From contig NZ_PJMQ01000001.1 of assembly GCF_002846335.1 (NCBI RefSeq), forward strand, positions 1,364,001-1,428,000: a stretch of 64,000 nt of DNA, given 5' to 3'. The position numbers and the translations under genes were made by a program. Below, one piece after another: positions 35,653-42,948 of the stretch. The DNA comes from Janthinobacterium sp. 61 (GTDB lineage: Bacteria; Pseudomonadota; Gammaproteobacteria; Burkholderiales; Burkholderiaceae_D). The notes beneath the pieces are model-generated. The model ran no database searches, had not been told where the DNA came from, and saw only the letters and a program-made list of their open reading frames with translations. Positions within the stretch are counted from its first letter, which is position 1. The number at the start of each line of letters is the position of its first letter.

Positions 35653-35838
35653 GGCGCTCAAGAATGGGACGGCTTTGCAGCCAACGCTATTCATTAGAGC
35701 GCAGCGGCCAGCGGCGGTCTTGCGCCGGCTCAAGCTGTGTTGCTGAAACTGTTAATTGATCAAAATCAAGACCGTTGTGGCCGTTTGTCTGAATCATAGG
35801 GGAATGCATGGCAATCATGGCAACCCGGGAGCGAAACG
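35653..35838. promoter_or_regulatory. Divergent promoter region of the EPS accessory operons
   Basis: This gap separates the two divergent exosortase-associated operons. It contains AT-rich sequence (35741-35770) and TGCTGAAACTG at 35741-35751, which recurs exactly at 42904-42914 upstream of another operon of the locus. I did not find a clear sigma-54 (GG-N10-GC) match by eye. Confidence 0.5.
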
Positions 35839-37443
35839 ATGGCGACACTGATACACGAGCTGATCTTCGACGCGGCGCAGCGCGCCCCCCATGCGCCGGC
35901 GCTGTCGTGGCAGGGCGAGGAAATCAGCTATGCAGCGTTGGCGCAATCCGTGCGCGATGGCGCAAGCACTTTGCTGACCCTGGGCTTGCAGCGCGGCGCG
36001 CGCGTGGCCGTGTACCTGGAAAAACGCCCGGAAAACGTCAGCGCCATGTTTGGCGCGGCGGCTGCCGGCGGCGTGTTCGTGCCCGTCAATCCGCTGCTCA
36101 AGCCGGACCAGGTAGCGTATATCCTGGCCGATTGCAACGTGGTCATCCTCGTCACATCGCGCGAACGCCTGGCGCGGCTGGGCCCTGCACTGGCCGCCTG
36201 CCCGGACTTGCGGACGGTGCTGTTGACGGGCGAACTACCGCCGCAAAACAGCCTGGACGGCGTACGGCTGCTGCCGTGGAATGGCGTACCCGCGGGCGGC
36301 GCGCCCGCGCCCGAACCCCTGTGGCATACGGTAATCGACACGGACATGGCCGCCATCCTGTACACCTCGGGCAGCACGGGGCTGCCGAAAGGCGTGGTGC
36401 TGTCGCACCGGAACATGCTGGCGGGCGCGCTCAGCGTGTCGTCCTACCTGCGCAATACGCCGCAAGACCGGATCTTGTGCGTCCTGCCGCTCAGTTTTGA
36501 CTATGGCCTGAGCCAGCTGACGACGGCATTTGCCAGCGGCGCCTGCGCCGTGCTGATGAATTACCTGCTGCTGCGCGACATCGTCGAAGCCGTGGAGCAG
36601 GAGGCCATCACGGGATTGGCCGCCGTGCCGCCCCTGTGGGTGCAGTTGTCTCAGCTGAGCTGGCCCCTGTCCACGCCCTTGCGCTACATCACCAATTCGG
36701 GCGGCGTGATGCAGAGATCCACGCTCGACCGTCTGCGCCATGCGCTACCGCGCACCCAGGTCTACCTGATGTATGGCTTGACGGAAGCGTTCCGCTCCAC
36801 CTATCTGGCGCCGGAACAGCTGGAGCGGCGTCCCGATTCCATCGGGCAAGCGATTCCCAACGCGGAAGTGCTGGTGCTGCGCCCCGATGGCAGCCTTTGC
36901 GACGCCGATGAGCCGGGCGAGCTCGTGCACCGTGGCGCGCTGGTGGCGCTTGGCTACTGGAACGATGCGGCGCGTACGGCCGCGCGCTTCAAGCCGCTGC
37001 CGCCGCAGGCGAGCGGCCTGGTGCTGCCGGAACTGGCCGTCTGGTCGGGCGACACCGTGCGCCGCGATGCGGACGGCTATCTGTATTTCGTGGGCCGTAG
37101 CGACGACATGATCAAGACGTCCGGCTACCGTGTCAGCCCGGCCGAGATCGAGAAAGTCGCGTATGCGAGCGGGCTCGTGGGGGAGGCTGCCGCGCTGGGC
37201 CTGCCCCATGCCGTGCTGGGCCAGGCTATCGCCTTGCTCGTCACGCCCGCGCCGGGCGTCGCATTGCTGCGCGAGAGCGTGCTGGCCGCCTGCCGCGCGC
37301 GCCTGCCCAGTTATATGGTGCCGCTGTGGGTGGAAATCCGCGACGGCGTGCTGCCGCGCAATCCGAACGGCAAGATCGACCGTCCCTTGCTGGCCAGGGA
37401 ACTGGCGCGCGCGGGTGCGGTCCAATCAGGAGACGCGGCATGA
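35839..37443 (+). CDS. AMP-forming acyl-CoA ligase, exosortase A system-associated
   Basis: This 534-residue adenylate-forming enzyme has the P-loop-like ILYTSGSTGLPKGV (residues 174-187), a YGLTEAFRSTYL acid-binding core motif, and NPNGKIDRPLLARE with the catalytic Lys near residue 520. It matches the exosortase-A-associated ligase family. It would activate a carboxylate as an adenylate and pass it to CoA or to the ACP encoded divergently; the real substrate is not known for the family. GGGAGCGAAACG precedes the ATG. It is coupled to the decarboxylase by an ATGA overlap. Confidence 0.94.
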   Translation: MATLIHELIFDAAQRAPHAPALSWQGEEISYAALAQSVRDGASTLLTLGLQRGARVAVYLEKRPENVSAMFGAAAAGGVFVPVNPLLKPDQVAYILADCNVVILVTSRERLARLGPALAACPDLRTVLLTGELPPQNSLDGVRLLPWNGVPAGGAPAPEPLWHTVIDTDMAAILYTSGSTGLPKGVVLSHRNMLAGALSVSSYLRNTPQDRILCVLPLSFDYGLSQLTTAFASGACAVLMNYLLLRDIVEAVEQEAITGLAAVPPLWVQLSQLSWPLSTPLRYITNSGGVMQRSTLDRLRHALPRTQVYLMYGLTEAFRSTYLAPEQLERRPDSIGQAIPNAEVLVLRPDGSLCDADEPGELVHRGALVALGYWNDAARTAARFKPLPPQASGLVLPELAVWSGDTVRRDADGYLYFVGRSDDMIKTSGYRVSPAEIEKVAYASGLVGEAAALGLPHAVLGQAIALLVTPAPGVALLRESVLAACRARLPSYMVPLWVEIRDGVLPRNPNGKIDRPLLARELARAGAVQSGDAA

Positions 37444-38735
37444 ATGGTCCCGCCATGAAAGACGCCCATTTGAGCAGCCCCGATAGCGCGGAAAGCCCCG
37501 ATAGGCTGGAGCTGCCCTCGCACGCGCCCCTGCGCCAGTTCGCCGTTGCGGGCGACATGCTGCACGTCGGCGGCATGCCTTTGCGCCGCCTGGCACAGCG
37601 CGTGGGCAGCACACCGTTCTATGCGTATGAACGCGCGCACATCACGCGTCGCATGGCGGAACTGCGCGCTGCCTTGCCCGCTGGCGTGCACGTGCATTAC
37701 GCGATGAAGGCCAATCCCATGCCGGCCGTGGTGCAGTGGCTGGCCGGTCTGGTCGATGGCATCGACGTGGCATCGGGCGGCGAACTGTCGACCGCGCTCG
37801 ATACGACCATGGCGGTCGAACGCATCAGTTTTGCAGGGCCGGGCAAGAGCGATGGGGAACTGGCGCGGGCTGTGGCGGCTGGCGTGCTGATCAACGTGGA
37901 ATCTGGCGCCCAGCTGGAAAGGGTGGCGCTGGCCAGTGAACGGCTGGGCGTGACGGCCAGAGTGGCCGTGCGCGTGAATCCCGATTTCGCCTTGCGCCGC
38001 ACGGGCATGCGCATGGGCGGCGGGGCGCAGCCGTTTGGCGTCGATGCGGCCCTGGTGCCCGCGCTGCTGGGCCGCATCGGCCAGCTGGGCCTGGATTTCC
38101 ACGGCTTTCACCTATATGCGGGCTCGCAAAACCTGTCGGCGGCGGCCCTGGCTGAAGCGCAGGCGCTCAGCGTGCAACTGGCCCTGCAACTGGCCGACAG
38201 CGCGCCGTCGCCCTTGCGTACCCTGAATATCGGCGGCGGCTTTGGCGTGCCATATTTTCCCGGCGAGCAGGCACTCGAGTTGGCGCCCGTGGCGGACGGC
38301 CTGCAGCGGCAGCTCGCCATCCTGGCCGAGGCGGCACCCGGGGCGCGCCTGAACCTGGAATTGGGGCGCTATCTGGTGGCCGAGGCCGGTGTTTATGTGT
38401 GCAAGGTGATCGAACGCAAGCTGTCGCATGGGCAAGTGTTTCTCGTCACGGATGGGGGTTTGCACCATCATCTGGCCGTTTCCGGCAATTTCGGCCAGCT
38501 GATCCGCAAGAATTATCCGGTCGCCATCGGTAGCCGCCTGCAGGGCGGGGCGCGCGAAGTGGCGTCCGTCGTGGGGCCGTTGTGCACACCGCTGGACTTG
38601 TTGGCCGACCAGATGGAGATGACGCGCGCCGAGGAGGGCGACCTGGTGGTGGTGTTCCAGTCGGGCGCATATGGCTTGACGGCCAGTCCGACGGCCTTCC
38701 TCGGCCATCCTTTGCCGGCCGAGGTGCTCGTATGA
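37440..38735 (+). CDS. PLP-dependent decarboxylase, exosortase A system-associated
   Basis: This 431-residue alanine-racemase-fold decarboxylase (ornithine/diaminopimelate decarboxylase group III) has the PLP Lys in VHVHYAMKANPMP (Lys at about residue 86), the phosphate-binding NIGGGFGVPYF, LELGRYLVAEAGVYV, and VVGPLCTPLDLLAD with the active-site Cys. It should decarboxylate a D-configured amino acid such as diaminopimelate, ornithine or lysine, or a carrier-bound derivative. Together with the ligase and ACP this suggests an amino-acid-derived substituent for the polysaccharide (inference). ATGA overlaps link it to both neighbours. Confidence 0.94.
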   Translation: MNGPAMKDAHLSSPDSAESPDRLELPSHAPLRQFAVAGDMLHVGGMPLRRLAQRVGSTPFYAYERAHITRRMAELRAALPAGVHVHYAMKANPMPAVVQWLAGLVDGIDVASGGELSTALDTTMAVERISFAGPGKSDGELARAVAAGVLINVESGAQLERVALASERLGVTARVAVRVNPDFALRRTGMRMGGGAQPFGVDAALVPALLGRIGQLGLDFHGFHLYAGSQNLSAAALAEAQALSVQLALQLADSAPSPLRTLNIGGGFGVPYFPGEQALELAPVADGLQRQLAILAEAAPGARLNLELGRYLVAEAGVYVCKVIERKLSHGQVFLVTDGGLHHHLAVSGNFGQLIRKNYPVAIGSRLQGGAREVASVVGPLCTPLDLLADQMEMTRAEEGDLVVVFQSGAYGLTASPTAFLGHPLPAEVLV

Positions 38736-40663
38736 GCGGCCTGTGCGGTTGGCTGGCGGCGGCGGGCAGCGTTGCGGCAGCCGATGGCGCGGCGCGGGCC
38801 ACCTTGGCGAGCATGGCCGCGCCCCTGTCGCGTTTCGATGGCGCTCCCCTGGCCACCAGCGCAAGTGACGTGGGCAGCGTAGCCGTGGCCGCCATCGATG
38901 GCAGCCGCCATGTATTTCAGCAGGATGGCTTGCAAGTGGCCATCTGGGGGCGGCCCGTGCTCGACGGCTCGGCAGACGACGTGGCGGGCCGCCTCGCATC
39001 CCTGTGGCTGAGCCGGGGCGTAGGCGCCTGCGCCTGCCTGTCCGGCCCCTTTTCGATGGCCATCCTCGATGCTTTTTCCGGCTCTGCCCTGCTGGCCGTG
39101 GACCGCGCCGGCATGCATCCGCTCAGCTATGCGAGTAATGCGCAAGGCCTGTTCTTTGCCTCCTCGCACGACGCCTTGCTGGCCCATCCGAGCGTGCGGG
39201 GCGCGCTCGATCCCCAAGCCCTGTATCACTACCTGTTCTTCCACATGGTGCCTGGCCCGGCCACGGCTTACCTGGGCCAGCAGCGCTTGCTGCCGGGCGA
39301 GTACCTGCATGTGCGGGGCGGCAAGCCATGCAAGGGCCGCTATTGGCAGCTAGCCTTCCAGGAACCAGGCGCGGCGCACGCGCGGGCCAGCTTTGCCGGC
39401 AACAAGCAGGAATTCCTGCGCTTGCTGCGCCTGGCCGTGGAAAGCAGCCTGGGGGCGGATGGCGCGGACACCGGCGCATTTCTCAGTGGCGGCACGGACA
39501 GTTCCACCCTGGCCGCCATCATGGGCCAGGTGACGGGCCGGCCCGCGCGCACGTATTCCATCGGTTTTGATGCGCCCGGCTATGACGAAATGGCGTATGC
39601 GCGCCTGGCCGCCAGTCATGCGGGCAGCATCCACCACGAGCGCTACGTGACACCAAACGACGTGCTGGCCGCGATTCCTGCCATGGCGGCCGTCTTCGAC
39701 CAGCCTTTCGGCAATGCCTCGGCCATTCCCGCCTTTTACTGCGCGCAGATGGCGCGCGAGGATGGCGTGAGACGTTTGTTGGGCGGCGATGGCGGCGATG
39801 AATTGTTTGGAGGCAATGAACGCTATGCGCACCAGGCCTTGCTGTCGCATTACGGGCGCTTGCCCATCATGCTGCGCCAGGCCATCATCGAGCCGCTGCT
39901 GTTCCGTGTGCGCGCGGGCAAGCCGTGGCGACTGGGCGACAAGGCGCGCCGCTACATCGAGCAAGCGAGCCTGCCGTTGCCGGCCCGCCTAGACAGCTAT
40001 AACCTGCTGCTGCGCCATGGCCATGGCACGGTGCTGGAAGCGGGTTTTATAGACACCATCGTCCCGGGCATGGCACCTGGCTGCGTGAACCTCGCCTATT
40101 GGGAGCGGCAAGGCCAGGGCTTGAGCCAGATCAATCAGTTGCTGGCGCTGGACATGCGCTTTACCCTGGCCGACAACGACCTGTTCAAGGTGCGCAAGGC
40201 CTGCGAGCTGGCCGGCGTGGAAGCGGCCTTTCCCTTCCTGCACGATGCGATGGTAGCGTTCGCTTCGCGCCTGGCGCCGCGCGAGAAGCTCGACGGCAGG
40301 CAGTTGCGGCCCTTCTTCAAGCGGGCGCTGGCGGACATCCTGCCGCCGGCCATCGTGCGCAAGAAAAAGCACGGCTTCGGCTTGCCCTTCGGCTTATGGC
40401 TGCACAGCCACGCGCCGCTGCGCGAATTTGCCTTTGATAACCTGACGCAGCTGCGGGGGCGCGGCATCGTGCGGCCCGCCTTCATCGACGATTTAAAAGG
40501 GCGGCTGCTGGCGGAGCACCCGGCCTATCACGGCACCATGGTGTGGCTGCTGCTGATGCTGGAGCAGTGGCTCAGCCAGCATCCAGGCGCGCTGGGTGCG
40601 CTTGCCGGCGGTTTTGCCGCAAGCGCCACAGAAATGCCAGCCGTCCTCGATCCCACGGCGTAA
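38732..40663 (+). CDS. Asparagine-synthase-like amidotransferase, exosortase A locus
   Basis: This 643-residue AsnB-type protein has an N-terminal class II glutaminase-like domain and a C-terminal synthetase domain with the ATP-pyrophosphatase loop FLSGGTDSSTLAAIM. Further motifs are RTYSIGFDAPGYDEMAYARLA, GGDGGDELFGGNERY and KKKHGFGLPFGLW. The N-terminus reads MSGLCGWL instead of the usual MCG, so the glutaminase Cys is not at position 2; either it uses ammonia or amine directly or the start is processed. It may amidate a carboxyl group with a decarboxylase-derived amine. Its last 92 bp overlap the convergent deacetylase gene. Confidence 0.92.
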   Translation: MSGLCGWLAAAGSVAAADGAARATLASMAAPLSRFDGAPLATSASDVGSVAVAAIDGSRHVFQQDGLQVAIWGRPVLDGSADDVAGRLASLWLSRGVGACACLSGPFSMAILDAFSGSALLAVDRAGMHPLSYASNAQGLFFASSHDALLAHPSVRGALDPQALYHYLFFHMVPGPATAYLGQQRLLPGEYLHVRGGKPCKGRYWQLAFQEPGAAHARASFAGNKQEFLRLLRLAVESSLGADGADTGAFLSGGTDSSTLAAIMGQVTGRPARTYSIGFDAPGYDEMAYARLAASHAGSIHHERYVTPNDVLAAIPAMAAVFDQPFGNASAIPAFYCAQMAREDGVRRLLGGDGGDELFGGNERYAHQALLSHYGRLPIMLRQAIIEPLLFRVRAGKPWRLGDKARRYIEQASLPLPARLDSYNLLLRHGHGTVLEAGFIDTIVPGMAPGCVNLAYWERQGQGLSQINQLLALDMRFTLADNDLFKVRKACELAGVEAAFPFLHDAMVAFASRLAPREKLDGRQLRPFFKRALADILPPAIVRKKKHGFGLPFGLWLHSHAPLREFAFDNLTQLRGRGIVRPAFIDDLKGRLLAEHPAYHGTMVWLLLMLEQWLSQHPGALGALAGGFAASATEMPAVLDPTA

Positions 40664-41507
40664 AGCGGGGCAGCTGCAGCAGATCCAGCCCCGCGCCGGG
40701 GCGCGCCACGCCCCAGTCCGTGGCCACGGCCGCTTTGAAACCGAGGTTACGGACCATTGCCACGTGCGGCGCGCCATAGTCGCGCCCGGCCTTGCCGTTC
40801 GGATAAGCAAACAGGGTGACGGGCGCCTGGATCAAGTCTTCCAGCTGATGCTTGCCCTTGGCGATGTCCAGCCGCGCCTCCCGCTCCGCCATGGTGGACA
40901 GGATAGGGTGGCTCGCCGTGTGCGCGCCCAGGCCCATGCCGGCCCCGTGCAACTGGCGCAGCTGCGCCGTGCTCAGCATGGCGGGCGGTCCGGGCGTGGC
41001 GCCCGCCTGGTGGCGGATGTGCATGGCCAGCTGCTGGCGTTGGGCGAATGGCAGGTACTTGAGCTGCCCGAGCAAGGTGGCGATGGCCGCTTGCCGCTGC
41101 GCCAGGCTGGCGACGGACAGGCAGTCCAGACCGAGGCCTCGCAAATCGAGCACGGGACCGGGCGCATGGCGCACGGCATCGATCACCGTGTCGTTCCACA
41201 TCTGTCCGCCGTCCAGGTAGCCCGTGGCGATAAAAAACGTGGCGTGCAAGCCATGGCGCTGCAGCAGCGGCAGGGCGACTTGCGCATTGTCCGCGTAGCC
41301 GTCGTCAAAGGTAATACAGGCGGCGCGCGGCGCCAGGTTGCCATCCTGCAGCCGCTGCACGGCCACGGCCAGGGGCAGCGGCGCATAAAAGCGTTTCAAC
41401 AGACGCAGCTGGCGCTCGAACAAGCGCGCATCGACTTCGCCGGGAAACAGGGGATCGGGCCGCGCCAGCACGCGGTGGTAAATCAAAATGCTCAGGCTGG
41501 CCGTCAT
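40572..41507 (-). CDS. Polysaccharide deacetylase family protein
   Basis: This 311-residue NodB-homology protein has motif 1 ACITFDDGYADNAQVALPLL (two Asp), motif 2 GAHTASHPILSTM (His, Ser, His), and the later ATFFIATGYLDGGQMW. No signal peptide is evident, so it may act on a lipid-linked or cytoplasmic sugar. It is coupled to the upstream O-antigen-ligase-like gene by an ATGA overlap. Its C-terminal 31 codons are antisense to the end of the amidotransferase gene, and the two stop regions cannot evolve independently. Confidence 0.92.
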   Translation of the reverse strand: MTASLSILIYHRVLARPDPLFPGEVDARLFERQLRLLKRFYAPLPLAVAVQRLQDGNLAPRAACITFDDGYADNAQVALPLLQRHGLHATFFIATGYLDGGQMWNDTVIDAVRHAPGPVLDLRGLGLDCLSVASLAQRQAAIATLLGQLKYLPFAQRQQLAMHIRHQAGATPGPPAMLSTAQLRQLHGAGMGLGAHTASHPILSTMAEREARLDIAKGKHQLEDLIQAPVTLFAYPNGKAGRDYGAPHVAMVRNLGFKAAVATDWGVARPGAGLDLLQLPRFTPWDRGRLAFLWRLRQNRRQAHPARLDAG

Positions 41508-42802
41508 GGCTGCTCCGCGATGGCGGCCCGGGCCTTGGCCTGGCGGGCGGTGGCGTCGGGGGTGAGGATGGGTGCCTGCTGCTCGACGATGATGCGCGTG
41601 GCGATCAGGGCGGCCATCAGGTAATACGGCATGTCGAAATACAGCAGGCTGAGGAAGGCGCCGCCCACGGCAAAGCCGATCAGGCTGGCCTGGCTCATGG
41701 TGGCCAGGCCGTGTGCCCAGCGCAGTTCCGGCTTGCCCCGCGTGCGGCGGATGATGGCGGCAGCTGTGCGCCAGGTGGCGACGCCCAACGCCAGGTAAAT
41801 GAACAAGCCGACGAAGCCGTGTTCGCCCAGCGCCTGGAAGTAGATGCTGTGCGCGGCATGCACGTCCATGGGGTTGGGCGCGTAGCGGGCAAAGATGGCG
41901 GCGTCGGATACATCGAAGCCACCTCCAGGAAAACGGTCGCGCGCCAGGTTCCAGGCCATGCGCCAGGCATTCAGGCGGCCCATGGCGGACACGTCATCCT
42001 GATACGTGTTGATGGTGTCCATGCGTTCGGCCCAGCGCTCGGGCATGAAAGCCAGCAGCAGAGGAGCGACTGCACCGAGCAGCGCGCCCAGCACCAGCTT
42101 GCGGTCGCTTTTCAGCCACATGAACAAGCCCATGGCGGCAATGGCCAGCAGGCCACCGCGTGAGTACGAGCCCAGCGCGGCCAGCGCCGACAGCAGCATC
42201 GCCGCCGACAAGCCGTGGCGCACCCAGCGCTTGCCCGTGTTTTGCTGCAAATAATACATGAGGGGAATGATGATGATCAGGGCCAGGGCCAGCGCATTGT
42301 TATCCCCGATAAACGTTTCTTCCGGCCCCCAGACCCGTTCCGTACCGCCGCTGCGGAGGGTGAAGATACCGCCTTTCACGCCGTAATAGCCGATGGAGCC
42401 CACCAGCACCCACACGAGGCGCACGATGTCGCGCCGCGTGCGTATCACCATCATGATCACAAAGCTCATCAGCATGATCTTCATGACCTTGTTCCACTGC
42501 ACCCACGACGCGTCGGGCAGCAGGGCGAACGGCGCCGTGACATTCATCCACCCGACGAACAGCAGCAGCAGCACGCTGACGGGCGTGAGCGGCAGGCTTT
42601 TCGGCGAGCGCGTCATCATCAGGCTGAGCATGGTGGCGATGGCGATGATGAAGGCGAATGGCAAATGGGTGGCAAAGCCCCACGCTTGCGTGTGGGGGTT
42701 CATCACGCTGACCCAGACCCACATCAGGCCGCCGATGGCCGGTGACTTCAGGATGAAGGGCAGCGAACCCAGAATGATGATGGTAATCAGTATGTCGCGC
42801 AT
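41504..42802 (-). CDS. O-glycosylation/O-antigen ligase-like protein, exosortase A system-associated
   Basis: This 432-residue protein has about 11 membrane helices, beginning MRDILITIIILGSLPFILK. A large periplasmic loop carries ERVWGPEETFIGDNNALALALIIIIPLMYYL and later AHSIYFQALGEHGFVGL, the His-containing loop of Wzy/WaaL-type enzymes. It matches the exosortase-A-associated putative O-glycosylation ligase. It could transfer the assembled glycan to protein or polymerise it. The ATG at 42802 gives the family's usual start; an upstream in-frame ATG at 42871 is less likely. Confidence 0.92.
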   Translation of the reverse strand: MRDILITIIILGSLPFILKSPAIGGLMWVWVSVMNPHTQAWGFATHLPFAFIIAIATMLSLMMTRSPKSLPLTPVSVLLLLFVGWMNVTAPFALLPDASWVQWNKVMKIMLMSFVIMMVIRTRRDIVRLVWVLVGSIGYYGVKGGIFTLRSGGTERVWGPEETFIGDNNALALALIIIIPLMYYLQQNTGKRWVRHGLSAAMLLSALAALGSYSRGGLLAIAAMGLFMWLKSDRKLVLGALLGAVAPLLLAFMPERWAERMDTINTYQDDVSAMGRLNAWRMAWNLARDRFPGGGFDVSDAAIFARYAPNPMDVHAAHSIYFQALGEHGFVGLFIYLALGVATWRTAAAIIRRTRGKPELRWAHGLATMSQASLIGFAVGGAFLSLLYFDMPYYLMAALIATRIIVEQQAPILTPDATARQAKARAAIAEQP

Positions 42803-42903
42803 GAAAGGGGACGCTCCTGTTTTTGCCCGGCTTGGCAAGGTCTTGATGCCTGTCAACGGGCTGGCGGGCAAGCTCGGTAGACTGGATTAAACCTGTTCAG
42901 CGC

Positions 42904-42925
42904 TGCTGAAACTGCGGATCAGTTT
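42904..42925. promoter_or_regulatory. Shared TGCTGAAACTG motif with AAACTG/CAGTTT dyad
   Basis: TGCTGAAACTG (42904-42914) is identical to 35741-35751. Here its 3' part forms the inverted repeat AAACTG-CGGAT-CAGTTT (42909-42925) between the divergent ligase-like and glycosyltransferase genes. Confidence 0.45.
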
Positions 42926-42948
42926 TGTCATGGTAAGACCAGGGAGGC

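Noticed and set aside
35653..35838. Sigma-54 promoter for PrsR control
   Set aside because: GG and GC pairs are present but none with the required 10-bp spacing by eye; the same holds for 42803-42948 and 9843-10006.
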